From Argonema antarcticum A004/B2 (GTDB lineage Bacteria; Cyanobacteriota; Cyanobacteriia; Cyanobacteriales; Aerosakkonemataceae), in contig NZ_JAIQZN010000001.1 in assembly GCF_023333585.1 (NCBI RefSeq), forward strand, positions 62,001 to 126,000: a stretch of DNA of 64,000 nt. Reading direction: 5' to 3'. The translations under genes were made by a program, and so were the position numbers. The notes under the pieces were generated by a model, which had not been told where the DNA came from, did not search any database, and saw nothing but the letters and a program-made list of their open reading frames with translations. Position 1 is the first letter of the stretch. Every line of letters starts with the position of its first letter. This document shows, one piece after another, positions 24,816 through 34,391 of this stretch.

Positions 24816-25307
24816 ATGTCAGTCTCCGAATCCAGAATTACCCGTTCTTACAACCAAGAAGAGATCCAGCAAATTCTCCATCTGGCTATCTCCCGGCAAT
24901 CTTACGAAGGGGATTTTACCCGCGAACAGTTGTTGGAAATTGCGACTGAGTTAGAAATATCTTCAGAAAATCTTGAGGTAGCAGAAAAAGAGTGGCTAGC
25001 CTTACAGGGCGAAATGCAAAAGCGGCAGGCGTTCAACACCTACCGCGTCGGAAGATTCAAGAAAAGTTTAGGCAAGTATGCGATCGTCAATACATTTTTG
25101 GTACTGCTGAATTTAGTTAGTGGTGGCTACCTTTCTTGGTCGCTTTATATTTTATTATTCTGGGGATTAGCCCTTGGTCTTAATACTTGGAATAATTTTC
25201 ACTTGCAGGACGAGGAATACGAGAGAGCATTTCAGCAGTGGTATCGCAAGTACCAGATGCGAGAATCGATTACTACCTTTTTCAATAAGCTGCTTAAAGC
25301 TTGGTAG
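24816..25307 (+). CDS. 2TM-domain membrane protein
   Basis: The product is 163 aa. Residues 10-70 are helical and soluble (YNQEEIQQILHLAISRQ, then FTREQLLEIATELEISSENL), resembling a small bundle seen in front of 2TM domains. Two membrane helices are close together at about 90-109 and 111-130. A C-terminal amphipathic part (YERAFQQWYRKYQMRES) follows. This matches the bacterial 2TM domain family of unknown function. It is a single-gene unit after a repeat-filled gap. Confidence 0.72.
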   Translation: MSVSESRITRSYNQEEIQQILHLAISRQSYEGDFTREQLLEIATELEISSENLEVAEKEWLALQGEMQKRQAFNTYRVGRFKKSLGKYAIVNTFLVLLNLVSGGYLSWSLYILLFWGLALGLNTWNNFHLQDEEYERAFQQWYRKYQMRESITTFFNKLLKAW

Positions 25308-25439
25308 ATCGAGTCGGCGGACAGCCAAGTTGAGTTTAAGTCCTTCAGTCTTTAAAATAACAAACCAAGCATTCAGTACAGGCTGCGAGGTCAATTCTTC
25401 AATCCAAAATATAAAATCTAAAATCCCAAATGGATTGAC

Positions 25440-25757
25440 TTAGCAGCAGTATTGGGTAATATCTTCTCCACAAACATCGGCTAGGAAAGTTAAAGCGCGG
25501 AAACGCAACATCATCAACTGGTCGTAGACAGGATTCAGTTTACACATCGGGGGTATGTGGAAAAGTGTACGTCCAAATACCTGAATATCTCGTTCAAAGG
25601 GACATTGAGATGGGATAAGTTTGCACAACAACTTAGCTACTTTGGAGTCTTGGATTTCTATTGATTCTAGCCACTGGCGTACTGGATGCAGGATATTTTC
25701 GATCGGGCCTTGAAATTTCAGGTTTGTTTGTGGGGAAGCACTGGTGATGGAAGACAT
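25440..25757 (-). CDS. Mo-dependent nitrogenase C-terminal-like protein
   Basis: The product is 105 aa from the ATG at 25757, which has AAGG eight bases upstream; a longer reading from 25811 has no such site. The sequence LHPVRQWLESIEIQDSKVA, then CKLIPSQCPFERDI, IPPMCKLNPVYDQLMMLRFR, ending DVCGEDITQYCC, matches a small cyanobacterial family annotated as Mo-dependent nitrogenase C-terminus. The conserved cysteines suggest metal or disulfide chemistry. Despite the name it occurs as a stand-alone protein in many cyanobacteria, and no nif gene is visible here. Function unknown. Confidence 0.75.
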   Translation of the reverse strand: MSSITSASPQTNLKFQGPIENILHPVRQWLESIEIQDSKVAKLLCKLIPSQCPFERDIQVFGRTLFHIPPMCKLNPVYDQLMMLRFRALTFLADVCGEDITQYCC

Positions 25758-26058
25758 AGCTGACCTTGGTAAGAATTTCAAATTGGTGTTTTTCTTTGAT
25801 ATCTTTATCATCCGCTCAGTTATGAATTGTTCCAGTGATGCAAATAGGAGTTATTTGTGATAAATTTTAGGGTTACTCGTGATGCAGCTCTCCCAGATTT
25901 GCGATCGCTCTCGTCCTAAGTTGTGATTTGCATCACTTTAAACTTTTTAGTCAAAGTTATACAAAATGTTATATTTTATACTGTTTATATACAGCTTTGA
26001 TTAAAATAGAAGTATGTAAGGTCAAAATAATATCAGTCCCGTAATTGAAGGTTGCCCT

Positions 26059-26253
26059 ATGTCAGAGCTTACCTACAGTATTCCCATTCTCAGTACTCTA
26101 GAAGAACTGGAACAAGCCATTCAGCGCTACAAAGCTAGTGACCTCAGCGGTTCTGAACTCCTCATTCAGTGGGAGGCTATCCGCGATGCCTCCCTCAATC
26201 AGGCTTTGTCTGCTGCTGATGCTGATAAGGTTCCGGGCCAAGACAGCTACTAA
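26059..26253 (+). CDS. Small conserved-looking hypothetical protein (64 aa)
   Basis: MSELTYSIPILSTLEELEQA starts a short acidic, helical protein with no membrane segment. It has a clean ATG, a perfect terminator hairpin 39 bp after its stop, and codon use like its neighbours, so it looks real. I do not recognise it. The 247-bp gap before it is AT-rich with no other feature seen. Confidence 0.55.
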   Translation: MSELTYSIPILSTLEELEQAIQRYKASDLSGSELLIQWEAIRDASLNQALSAADADKVPGQDSY

Positions 26254-26291
26254 GCAAGCCAAAATTTAAAAGATATTCGCCATCAAAAGAC

Positions 26292-26324
26292 TTATGGAGG
26301 AAACCAAATTGGTTTCCTCCATAA
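26292..26324. terminator. Bidirectional terminator hairpin
   Basis: TTATGGAGGAAACCAA (26292-26307) and TTGGTTTCCTCCATAA (26309-26324) form a perfect 16-bp stem between the convergent 64-aa gene and the exchanger gene. Confidence 0.75.
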
Positions 26325-26351
26325 CTGATTAAAGCGATCGGCCCCAGGAAT

Positions 26352-27389
26352 TCAACCGGAGAAAAACACCAGCAAAAACCCACATAAATACAGCAGCAGC
26401 AAGAAAAAACTCTCAAAGCCGATGTTGCCAATGCCATGTTCTTCCCGACGCAACAAACCCAAGAGTAAGATACCAGTCATCAGAATGGTTAGGGCAAGCA
26501 CAAAAAGTTCGCTTTGCGTTAAAGCTTCATAAATCGAGCCTTTCCTATAGGCTAAGTCGCACAAAGCTAAAACCAATACATCGAAGCTATTGCCACCCAG
26601 GACGCCGCTGACAGCCAGAGTAAAAGCCCCGCGCTGGACAGCAACTATGGTGGTCACGAGTTCTGGCAGTGAGGTTGATATAGCGGTGAAGAGGCTGCCA
26701 ACGGCATTTTCCGAAAGACTTGTAGAGTTGGCGATCGAAACTCCAGCTTGTTCGACGCCATATCCTGCAATGCCAAGAACGGCAGCAAGTAAAAAGAAAC
26801 GCAACCACAAACTAATTAATCCGGGGCTTTCTGACTCCTCTGCTTGCGGTTCTTTGACAGTTGATTCCTTTGTCTGCTGTGGTTTCCACATCGGCAGATT
26901 TTGAGCCTCAGCTACCAGACGCAACCCGAAAATGTAAGTGGCTACGAGTGCGATCGAGGCGGGATGAATTCCCCAAAAGGTGATTGATGGATAACCGATC
27001 GTCAGTAAAGGAATGGCTAATAAAACTATCAGCAAAGTTCCTTGCGTCAATGTTGCAGCGTCAGCAGCTGCGTATTCGAGATTTGCCTCCAGGTAAGTGA
27101 TATCGGCAATTCCCAGAAAAGCTGTTTGGACGGCGATATCCCCTAGTGCATTGCCAATGGCTAGGTGTGGATAGCCTTCCAAGGCGGCGGTGACTGAGGT
27201 AACAATCCCCGGCAAGGATGTGCTAAATCCCAAAAATAAGGCCCCCATCAGGGCTTGTCCCAGTCCGGTTTTTTCAGCTAAACGCTCGGCGATCCCAGTC
27301 ATCCAGAAGCCGCTGAGGCCAATTGCTAAAGCTGAGAGTAAGAAAAGACCAATGTTAAATGCGAGCGACTCGTTACCAAATTCTAGCAT
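26352..27389 (-). CDS. Sodium/calcium exchanger-family cation antiporter
   Basis: The 345-aa CaCA-family membrane protein has two inverted repeats of about five helices each. The alpha-repeat signatures are GFSTSLPGIVTSVTAALEGY then LGDIAVQTA in the first half, and AISTSLPELVTTIVAVQRG then GGNSFDVLVLAL in the second. A charged loop (QQTKESTVKEPQAEESESPG, about 170-190) separates them. Such proteins exchange Ca2+ or other cations for Na+ or H+. The key acidic position is Pro-Glu in the second repeat but Pro-Gly in the first, which departs from the usual PE/PE pair and may change ion choice. Confidence 0.88.
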   Translation of the reverse strand: MLEFGNESLAFNIGLFLLSALAIGLSGFWMTGIAERLAEKTGLGQALMGALFLGFSTSLPGIVTSVTAALEGYPHLAIGNALGDIAVQTAFLGIADITYLEANLEYAAADAATLTQGTLLIVLLAIPLLTIGYPSITFWGIHPASIALVATYIFGLRLVAEAQNLPMWKPQQTKESTVKEPQAEESESPGLISLWLRFFLLAAVLGIAGYGVEQAGVSIANSTSLSENAVGSLFTAISTSLPELVTTIVAVQRGAFTLAVSGVLGGNSFDVLVLALCDLAYRKGSIYEALTQSELFVLALTILMTGILLLGLLRREEHGIGNIGFESFFLLLLYLCGFLLVFFSG

Positions 27390-27491
27390 TGATATGATTT
27401 GTTTCTCTGTTTTAGTCTGAGAATCTGTTTGCCGCTCATAAGAGATATTCTTGAAGAAGAGTTATTCGTTAAGGGCAAGATCTAAAAGAGT

Positions 27492-28514
27492 ATGGCAAAC
27501 GGAGACAATCTGGAAGCAGAGATTAACCCATCTGAGGTTGTCGCATCGCCATTTGAGTCTTTTTTGAACGACCTGCATCTCAAGTACAAATCACTAGGCG
27601 ATGGCAAGGTAGCGACTTACATCCCGGAACTGGCAAAGGTGAACCCAGATTTGTTCAGTATCTGCGCGATCGCAGTGGATGGTCGAGTTTTCGAGGTCGG
27701 CGATTACGATCGGCTATTTACCATTCAATCCATTTCAAAGGTATTTGTATATGGGATGGCCCTTGAGGAACACGGGCGCGATTATGTTTTGACCAAAGTT
27801 GGCGTTGAACCGACGGGAGAAGCATTCAACTCTATTATCCTTGATGAGCGATCGAAAAGACCTTACAATCCGATGGTAAATGCGGGTGCGAACGCTACCA
27901 CTAGCTTAATTAAAGGTGCGGGGCCAACCGAACGCCTGAACCGAATGCTAGATATGTTCCGGCGATATATCGGCCACGATGTTTTTATAGATATATCGGT
28001 TTTCATGTCAGAACGAACTACCGGACACCGCAATTGGGCGATGGCGCACCTAATGCTCAATTTTGGCATGATTGACGAAAAAATTGATGAGGCGATCGAC
28101 CTATATTTTCAGCAGTGTTCTTTAATGGTAAACTGTCACGATTTGGCAGTGATGGCGTCAACTTTGGCAAACAATGGCGTCAATCCCATTACGGGAGAAC
28201 GAGCCGTAGATAGTTCTTATATTAAAGATATTCTCAGCGTCATGTACACCTGCGGTATGTACAATTTTGCGGGTGAATGGGCGTACACTGTTGGATTACC
28301 AGCTAAAAGCGGGATTTCTGGAGGAATTATTGTTGTCGTTCCCAATCAAATTGGGATTGCAGTGTTTTCGCCACTGCTTGACGATCGCGGTAATAGTGTT
28401 CGCGGGGTGAAAGTTTGTGAAGAACTTTCCCGCAATTTTGGGCTACATACGTTTGATTCAGGGATGGGTAGTTCTAAATTTATGGAAATGTTGTATAGAG
28501 GGCATATTCAGTAA
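27492..28514 (+). CDS. glsA: Glutaminase A
   Basis: The 340-aa serine-dependent beta-lactamase-fold glutaminase hydrolyses glutamine to glutamate and ammonia. The catalytic motif SISK is at residues 80-83 (Ser80, Lys83). Other family motifs are [43 protein letters not shown], and the C-terminal [19 protein letters not shown]. The length is about 30 residues above E. coli GlsA, due to the N-terminal extension. It is divergent from the cation exchanger by 102 bp. Confidence 0.94.
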   Translation: MANGDNLEAEINPSEVVASPFESFLNDLHLKYKSLGDGKVATYIPELAKVNPDLFSICAIAVDGRVFEVGDYDRLFTIQSISKVFVYGMALEEHGRDYVLTKVGVEPTGEAFNSIILDERSKRPYNPMVNAGANATTSLIKGAGPTERLNRMLDMFRRYIGHDVFIDISVFMSERTTGHRNWAMAHLMLNFGMIDEKIDEAIDLYFQQCSLMVNCHDLAVMASTLANNGVNPITGERAVDSSYIKDILSVMYTCGMYNFAGEWAYTVGLPAKSGISGGIIVVVPNQIGIAVFSPLLDDRGNSVRGVKVCEELSRNFGLHTFDSGMGSSKFMEMLYRGHIQ

Positions 28515-28546
28515 CTAATATTAAGGTTAGGGCTGGCGATCGCTTT

Positions 28547-29524
28547 TTACGCTCTCTTTCTCTTAGCTTTTTTGTAATTCAGTATTGATACCAAACATAA
28601 AGCACAAAATAAGACAATTATAATTAATGTAATCGTGAACTTTAGAATAAACGATGGGGTCGATTTTGGTACTGGTTTTAATGCCGAAAAGGTTAATTCT
28701 ACTAATAACTTATGGGTGGCAGTTGAGGGATGGATGTTATCCCAAAATAAATATTCATTTGGATTATCACATATCCTGCCTTTGATTAAGCAGGGTTTTT
28801 TGACATTCTTAAAACCCAACTTTTCTGGAGATGTGATAGCTAGATTAAATAGGGAATTAACATCAAGATATGTGATATTGATATCGTCGCTTAATTTTTG
28901 CTGCAAACCGTTGACAGACGCAGCTAATTCGGAGTTATGCTTCTTACTTAAATTGCTGAGTAAATTGGAACGTTCAATTATCCTAGTCCCTGGAAGTTTT
29001 CCTAAATCCGGCAAGTTAACCACGACGATATTTTTAGCGCCAACTGCGGCAAGAGATTTAACTGCTTTTACTAAATTGTTGACTGGTGCGGTAGTGTCCG
29101 TAGCACCACCAAGGTAATCATTAGCACCAGCCCATATAATATAAAGAGCGATCGGATCGACGGCAGAATTAGTGGCTTTAAAGCGATCGATCTGCGCTAG
29201 CACTCCTGGAGGTAATGCCTGAGAATCCCCTGTAGTAGCACCTGCGTAGGCGAAGTTATTATTTAGATTGAGGGGTAATTTGAGCTTAGACGCCAGATAT
29301 TCTACCCAAACAGGGCCATTCGAGTAACGTCCTTGAAAATAGGGCGGACTTGTGGGTGCTTTCTTGTTGGTAGCTTTGAAGACATTGCCCATATCGGAGA
29401 GGCTATCGCCAAACACATAAATGCGATCGAAATTCTGTGCTAGAATCCCGCTCGGAGAAACAAAAATAATTGCTAGTGCGATCGCTACTCCGGCGGTAGC
29501 TATCCATAACCTTTTGATCGACAT
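28547..29524 (-). CDS. Secreted GDSL/SGNH hydrolase with C-terminal membrane anchor
   Basis: The product is 325 aa. A signal peptide spans residues 1-30 (ending SPSGILAQ). The block I motif VFGDSLSDMGN has nucleophile Ser41. Block III is YIIWAGANDY, and the C-terminal catalytic pair is LFWDNIHPST (Asp, His). A transmembrane helix at about 296-318 followed by a basic tail (NYKKAKRKRA) may hold it at the membrane. Members are esterases or lipases; the substrate is unknown. Confidence 0.88.
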   Translation of the reverse strand: MSIKRLWIATAGVAIALAIIFVSPSGILAQNFDRIYVFGDSLSDMGNVFKATNKKAPTSPPYFQGRYSNGPVWVEYLASKLKLPLNLNNNFAYAGATTGDSQALPPGVLAQIDRFKATNSAVDPIALYIIWAGANDYLGGATDTTAPVNNLVKAVKSLAAVGAKNIVVVNLPDLGKLPGTRIIERSNLLSNLSKKHNSELAASVNGLQQKLSDDINITYLDVNSLFNLAITSPEKLGFKNVKKPCLIKGRICDNPNEYLFWDNIHPSTATHKLLVELTFSALKPVPKSTPSFILKFTITLIIIVLFCALCLVSILNYKKAKRKRA

Positions 29525-29618
29525 ATAATTTGAGTTAATACCAGTCGGATGGCACTATACGTTAATTTTAAAGTAAAATCAAAATAAGTATCTAACAATA
29601 GCATATAAAGGATAGAAC

Positions 29619-30776
29619 ATGAGAGCTAATCCTGGGGGACAAGTCGCGCCATCGGAAGTGATCGGACGCGATCGCTTAATTGAACGATTGTGGGACATTT
29701 TGGAGCGTCAGAGTCTTGTGCTGAGTGCTGAACGCCGAATGGGGAAAACTTGCGTGATTAAGAAGATGGAAGCAGAAGCGCCAGCAGATAAATTACCTAT
29801 TTATCATGACTTAGAAAAAGTGCGATCGCCCTTGGAATTCGTCGAAGTAGTTTTGCAGGATGTAGAAGAATATTTGGGCGGATTGAAGCGGACAGCAAAG
29901 CGGACACGCGACTTATTAAGGCAATTAGGAGGAGCAGAATTCAGGGGGTTCAAATTACCCAGTTTTGCCGCTCCTCACTGGAAAAACGTGCTGACTCAAA
30001 CTATTGAAGATTTGGTGGAAAATAAAGAGCGCACGGTAATTTTCTTTTGGGATGAAGTACCGTATATGTTGGGTAATATCGGCGATGAGGCGGCGATGGA
30101 AGTGCTGGATACTTTGCGATCGCTCCGTCAGATGCACCCAGAAATTAGGATGGTATTTACAGGTTCGATCGGTTTGCATCATGCGATCGATTCTCTCAGA
30201 CAAGCAGGATATGCTAATGCCCCAACCAATGATATGTACATTGAGGATGTATCGCCTTTATCTTCAACTGATGCGACAGAGTTAGCACGTCAGTTACTTG
30301 AAGGTGAAAATATTTCTACGCCTGATTTACAGATAACATCTGCCGAAATTGCACAAGCAGTGGATAATATTCCTTTCTACATCCACCACATTGTTAGTCA
30401 ATTAAAATCGCGTGGTGGTGTTGTTAGTGCAGCAACCGTCAGTGAAATTGTCAATGGTTTCTTGACAGATCCCCTCAATCGTTGGGATATGGTTCACTAT
30501 CGGAGGAGGATTGATACTTACTACAATGACGAAAAGCGTCCTTATGCCTTAGATTTACTGGATATTTTGGCGATTACAAACCAGCCTTTGTCATTTAATG
30601 AATTGTTCGATAGTCTCAAGTCTCAGCCAACAACACAAGACCGCGAAATAGCACTGACTGTGATAACCTTGTTACAGCGTGATTACTACATAATTCAAGA
30701 AACTAACGGTAAATTTCTCTTCCGTTATCCCCTAATTAAACGTTACTGGGAGTTATCCAGAGGGCTAACAGTATGA
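29619..30776 (+). CDS. AAA/STAND-type P-loop ATPase, first of a coupled pair
   Basis: The product is 385 aa. The Walker A is degenerate at its first glycine: SAERRMGKTCVI (Gly42-Lys43-Thr44). Walker B is TVIFFWDEVPYM near residue 145, and MVFTGSIGLHHAI resembles sensor 1. A winged-helix-like C-terminal part follows (LDILAITNQPLSFNELFDSL, then VITLLQRDYYIIQETNGKFLF). The fold belongs to the archaeal-type or MNS-like STAND ATPases. The stop overlaps the ATG of the next gene in ATGA, so the two are translated together. A sensor or switch role is inferred. Confidence 0.78.
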   Translation: MRANPGGQVAPSEVIGRDRLIERLWDILERQSLVLSAERRMGKTCVIKKMEAEAPADKLPIYHDLEKVRSPLEFVEVVLQDVEEYLGGLKRTAKRTRDLLRQLGGAEFRGFKLPSFAAPHWKNVLTQTIEDLVENKERTVIFFWDEVPYMLGNIGDEAAMEVLDTLRSLRQMHPEIRMVFTGSIGLHHAIDSLRQAGYANAPTNDMYIEDVSPLSSTDATELARQLLEGENISTPDLQITSAEIAQAVDNIPFYIHHIVSQLKSRGGVVSAATVSEIVNGFLTDPLNRWDMVHYRRRIDTYYNDEKRPYALDLLDILAITNQPLSFNELFDSLKSQPTTQDREIALTVITLLQRDYYIIQETNGKFLFRYPLIKRYWELSRGLTV

Positions 30777-33283
30777 CAAGCACTTTCATATCTCGCTTCA
30801 CCCCCAGTTTAATGAAGCAGGAAACACTGGAAACTATATTTGTCCAGCGTGAAACTTTAGCACAACATTTAGTAGAAGTAATCAGCGAAAGTGCGCTAAC
30901 AGCCAATAAACATTTCCGACTGTTAGTTGGGATGCGGGGTATTGGTAAAACGCACTTAATAGCACTGATTTATCACCGGGTTTCCAAAATGGAGGATTTG
31001 CGGGATAAATTGCTGATTGCGTGGTTAGCGGAGGAAGAGTGGGGGGTTACATCATTTTTGGAGTTCCTGCGACGGATATTTTGGGCCCTTGAAAAAGAAT
31101 ATCCAGAAGAATATAATGCTCAGTTAAATCAGAAAGTTAAGGAACTGGAGGCAATTTATCAATCATCGCCTGATGAGGCTGAACATACAGCCGCCGCTTT
31201 GCTTAAGGATTTTGTCGGTAAGCGTACCCTGCTGCTGCTGGTAGAAAACTTAGATGATTTATTTGACGGTTTGGGTGATATTGGACAAAAACAACTTCGG
31301 GCATATATTCACAATTATTCATTTTTGACAATTTTAGCAACAGCACAGAGTTTATTTGATGGAGTTAGGTTGCAAGATTACCCTTTCTATGGCACTTTTA
31401 ATTCTCATAACTTAGAAAAGTTAAAGCTAGATGAGGCTGTTGATTTGTTGACGAAAATTGCCAACTTAGAAGGCAATAGCGAACTAGAATCTTTCATCCA
31501 AACGCCAACGGGACGGAATCGCATCAAAGCAGTCCACCACCTTGCTTGTGGGAACCACCGCATTTATGTTATATTCGCCGAATTTCTCACTCGCAAGAAG
31601 TTAGATGAATTGATCGAACAGTTTAATCGGACGGTGGATGAACTGACGCCATACTATCAGGGGCGGATGGCGTGGCTTTCGCAGGAAGAAAGAAAGATTG
31701 TGAAGTTTTTGTGCGATCGCCAAGGTGCTATTCCGATACAAGAAATTGCGGAATCCTGTTTAATGGAATATAAAACAGCTTCTAGTAACCTTAAGGATCT
31801 TGAGAGAAAAGGGTATGTAATTTATGAAGCAATCGGAGACAACTATTTTTATGAACTACAAGATCCGCTGATGCGCCTTTGCTTGGAAGTCAAACAAAAG
31901 CGGACAGAGCCGATATGTTTATGCGTAGACTTTCTGCGAAAATGGTATTCACGGAACGAATTAGAGGAGCAATTGAAGTCACCTTTAAACAATATATCAG
32001 AGTTTGAAATTGTGCTGGCAGCACTTAAGAAAAGTGAAAAAAATGAACCTGAAGATCAGCGTGTACCAGCCTTGTGGAAGGAATATGAAACTCATATTAA
32101 AAAGGCAGACTTTGACTATGCTTTAAAACAAGGAAACAAACTGCTAGAGATTCGCGGTCATGCTTCAGACTATTTAGCCGTAGCATTTACCAAACTTTTT
32201 CTGGGACGCTATAATGAAGCGTTGGAATGCTGTGACGAAGCAATTAAGATTGAACCGAATAATTCAATAGTTTGGTGGGGACGAGGTAAAGTATTTTACG
32301 AACAAGAAGACTATGATAAAGCCTTAGAATCCTTTGACGAAGCATATAACTTCGATCCGCGCAATCTGATAATTTTGTTTGATTGGAAGTGCTGCTATCT
32401 CAAAAACAAAGAAAAAAAAGGTGAAAACGATGACTTAGAATCCTTGGACAGGGAAATCGAGGGTAACCCTAATAATATAGAGGTTTGGAGTACACGAGCT
32501 TGGAGACTGTCTGCACTGGGAAAGTATAAAGAAGCTTTGGAGTCATACGATAAGGTAATTTCTCTTGACCCTTTTGATGAGTCGGCTTGGAGCAATCGAG
32601 GCTGGGTTCTGTGCGGACTCGAACGCTACGATGATGCTTTGGCTTCCTACAACAAAGCGCTCGAACTTGACCTAAATTATGGTTGGGCTTGGTGTCAGAA
32701 AGGCTGGGTGCTGGAGCGATTAGAAAAATGGAATAAGGCTTTAGAAGCCTACGATAAGGCGATCGAACTAGACGAAAAATATTCTTGGATTTTCTTCCAC
32801 CGCGCTCAAGCACTCTTGATGCTAAACCATTGGGACGAAGGTAGTGTAGCGTTAGATGACGCGCTGGAACGCTTTGCCCATTCTTCGGAGCCAAATACAG
32901 GCGACACGGCTGGAATTATCCGCAATTTGTTTAATGATATTCACCATACACAAATGTGGCGATCGCGCATTTCCACCCTAATAGAAATTTACAACAAGCA
33001 CCAAGTCGTTGCTGAATTAGGACAGGGAATTGTGCGAAGCATCCCTGCATTAATGTCAGAAATGGTTAGCGACAAAGCAGCACAAACATGGCTTGAAGTG
33101 TGGCAAGAATTGACAAGTGAATATAAAGAATTCCAAATCCCCCTCCGTCTTCTCAATACTGCTGTTAAATATCGGGTGAAGAAAGGCGATCGGCGGGTTT
33201 TGCTGGAATTAGCGATCGAAGAACGACAATTGTTAGAACCTTTGTTGGGAGCGATCGAACCGATTAATATGAAGGTAAAATAA
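30773..33283 (+). CDS. STAND NTPase with winged helix and TPR array, second of the pair
   Basis: The product is 836 aa. Walker A is GMRGIGKTH (residues 53-61), Walker B is LLLLVENLDDLFDG near residue 158, and TILATAQSLFDG follows as sensor 1. A winged-helix domain lies at about 290-360 (SQEERKIVKFLCDRQGAIPI, TASSNLKDLERKGYVIYE). From about 440 to 690 come TPR repeats (for example FLGRYNEALECCDEAIKIEP, GKYKEALESYDKVISLDP). The N-terminal effector is not obvious. NTPase plus wHTH plus superstructure repeats is the architecture of bacterial STAND conflict proteins. It overlaps the upstream ATPase by four bases. Confidence 0.8.
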   Translation: MTSTFISRFTPSLMKQETLETIFVQRETLAQHLVEVISESALTANKHFRLLVGMRGIGKTHLIALIYHRVSKMEDLRDKLLIAWLAEEEWGVTSFLEFLRRIFWALEKEYPEEYNAQLNQKVKELEAIYQSSPDEAEHTAAALLKDFVGKRTLLLLVENLDDLFDGLGDIGQKQLRAYIHNYSFLTILATAQSLFDGVRLQDYPFYGTFNSHNLEKLKLDEAVDLLTKIANLEGNSELESFIQTPTGRNRIKAVHHLACGNHRIYVIFAEFLTRKKLDELIEQFNRTVDELTPYYQGRMAWLSQEERKIVKFLCDRQGAIPIQEIAESCLMEYKTASSNLKDLERKGYVIYEAIGDNYFYELQDPLMRLCLEVKQKRTEPICLCVDFLRKWYSRNELEEQLKSPLNNISEFEIVLAALKKSEKNEPEDQRVPALWKEYETHIKKADFDYALKQGNKLLEIRGHASDYLAVAFTKLFLGRYNEALECCDEAIKIEPNNSIVWWGRGKVFYEQEDYDKALESFDEAYNFDPRNLIILFDWKCCYLKNKEKKGENDDLESLDREIEGNPNNIEVWSTRAWRLSALGKYKEALESYDKVISLDPFDESAWSNRGWVLCGLERYDDALASYNKALELDLNYGWAWCQKGWVLERLEKWNKALEAYDKAIELDEKYSWIFFHRAQALLMLNHWDEGSVALDDALERFAHSSEPNTGDTAGIIRNLFNDIHHTQMWRSRISTLIEIYNKHQVVAELGQGIVRSIPALMSEMVSDKAAQTWLEVWQELTSEYKEFQIPLRLLNTAVKYRVKKGDRRVLLELAIEERQLLEPLLGAIEPINMKVK

Positions 33284-33290
33284 GAGGAAT

Positions 33291-33545
33291 ATGAAAAATA
33301 TACGGTTTACCAGACACGCTTTACTACGATGTCCTCAGCGCGGTACGAATCAAGAGGAGGTGCGAGAAGTAGTTCAGACAGGCAGCAGAGAATCTGCCAA
33401 GGAGGATAGATTGATATGTCGTAAGAATTTTGAATATAATGCTGACTGGCAGGGAACATTTTACCGAATTAAACAGGTAGCGCCAGTTATTGTAGAGACA
33501 GATACGGAAATTGTTGTTATTACTGTATATACCTTTTACCTTTGA
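33291..33545 (+). CDS. DUF4258-like small protein, possible toxin
   Basis: The product is 84 aa. The opening IRFTRHALLRCPQRG resembles the conserved TxHA-xRxxxRG start of DUF4258 proteins, and FYRIKQVAPVIVETDTEIVV follows, ending VYTFYL. The fold is related to RelE/BrnT-like toxins. An AGAGGA site precedes the start, seven bases after the STAND gene stop. A DUF2283 gene follows by 11 bp. The pair is often described as toxin-antitoxin-like; activity is not shown here. Confidence 0.7.
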   Translation: MKNIRFTRHALLRCPQRGTNQEEVREVVQTGSRESAKEDRLICRKNFEYNADWQGTFYRIKQVAPVIVETDTEIVVITVYTFYL

Positions 33546-33556
33546 GGATAGAAACC

Positions 33557-33796
33557 ATGAAAATCACTTACGACTCTGAAGCTGATGCACTTTACATTAG
33601 TTTAATTGAAGGCGATCGTCAATGCAGAACTTTACGTTTAAATGAAGACATCGCTTTAGATATTGGCGAAGGGGAATTACTCGTAGGTATTGAAATTTTA
33701 GATGCAAAACAGGTATTAGGGAAAGGCGAACTACCTTCTGTTGTGCTAGAAAATATCGCTTTTGTGCAATTAAAACAAGAAGCGTTAAAGGAATGA
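33557..33796 (+). CDS. DUF2283-family small protein, possible antitoxin
   Basis: The product is 79 aa from the ATG at 33557 with GAGG nine bases upstream; TTG at 33542 is rejected. MKITYDSEADALYISLIEGD is the family hallmark, and DIGEGELLVGIEILDAKQVL follows. It sits directly after the DUF4258 gene. Function unproven. Confidence 0.78.
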   Translation: MKITYDSEADALYISLIEGDRQCRTLRLNEDIALDIGEGELLVGIEILDAKQVLGKGELPSVVLENIAFVQLKQEALKE

Positions 33797-33901
33797 AATT
33801 GTTTGGCAAATCGGCATTGACAGTTATAGCAACCGCCAGGGCGATTAAGCCAACTCCAACTGTTACCTTTAGTCCATAATCCCTTACGGAGTAAGCTTTT
33901 C

Positions 33902-33951
33902 CCTCTTCCCTCTTCCCTAGCCCCTAGCCCCTAGCCCCTAGTCCCTAGCTA
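33902..33951. repeat. CCCTAGC-type seven-base repeats
   Basis: TTCCCTC and CCCTAGC units run tandem in the gap 33797-34022. The same unit is at 44895-44910, 44988-45010 and 45066-45090. Nothing else was seen in this gap. Confidence 0.8.
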
Positions 33952-34022
33952 TAAATGCTCAATAGCAGAATGCGTGCGATCGCGGCTGAGTTTATCTGCA
34001 AATCTAGCAACGAATTAACCTT

Positions 34023-34391
34023 ATGCTTTCCCAACGATACTCGCTAAGAGATGCAATCAATACCCTCAAAGAAAATCGAGATAAACTAGAAATTGAACTT
34101 GGCAAAAAGAAGCTCGATCGATTGCTATTTAATCTCGAAGAAATTAGCTTGGACTTGGAAAGCATTTCCAAGCAGATAATTGATGTGGCGAAAGGATCTC
34201 CAAAAATAGAAAAACTTACAGAAATCTTTGATTTTTTCCAGTATGGTTCTATTCCTCACATTTTAGGACATTTGGAGACAATAGAGGAACTACTGGAAGA
34301 AGAATCTAGCGATCGCGAAACATCTGGCGATATTCACTCCAAAAACGCAGCAGCAGAAACATGGAAAAACTCAGCTAAATTTTGCATTTGA
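34023..34391 (+). CDS. Helical hypothetical protein (122 aa)
   Basis: It starts MLSQRYSLRDAINTLKENRD and is almost wholly helical, with a coiled-coil feel at residues 15-60 (LGKKKLDRLLFNLEEISL). No family is recognised. Its last 20 codons (34334-34391) run antisense through the decayed higA gene, so the natural C-terminus may have been replaced when that locus arrived; the odd tail KNAAAETWKNSAKFCI fits that. Confidence 0.5.
   Translation: MLSQRYSLRDAINTLKENRDKLEIELGKKKLDRLLFNLEEISLDLESISKQIIDVAKGSPKIEKLTEIFDFFQYGSIPHILGHLETIEELLEEESSDRETSGDIHSKNAAAETWKNSAKFCI

Noticed and set aside
25440-25757. Evidence for nitrogen fixation
   Set aside because: The Mo-nitrogenase C-terminal-like family occurs alone in non-fixing cyanobacteria, and no nif gene is present.
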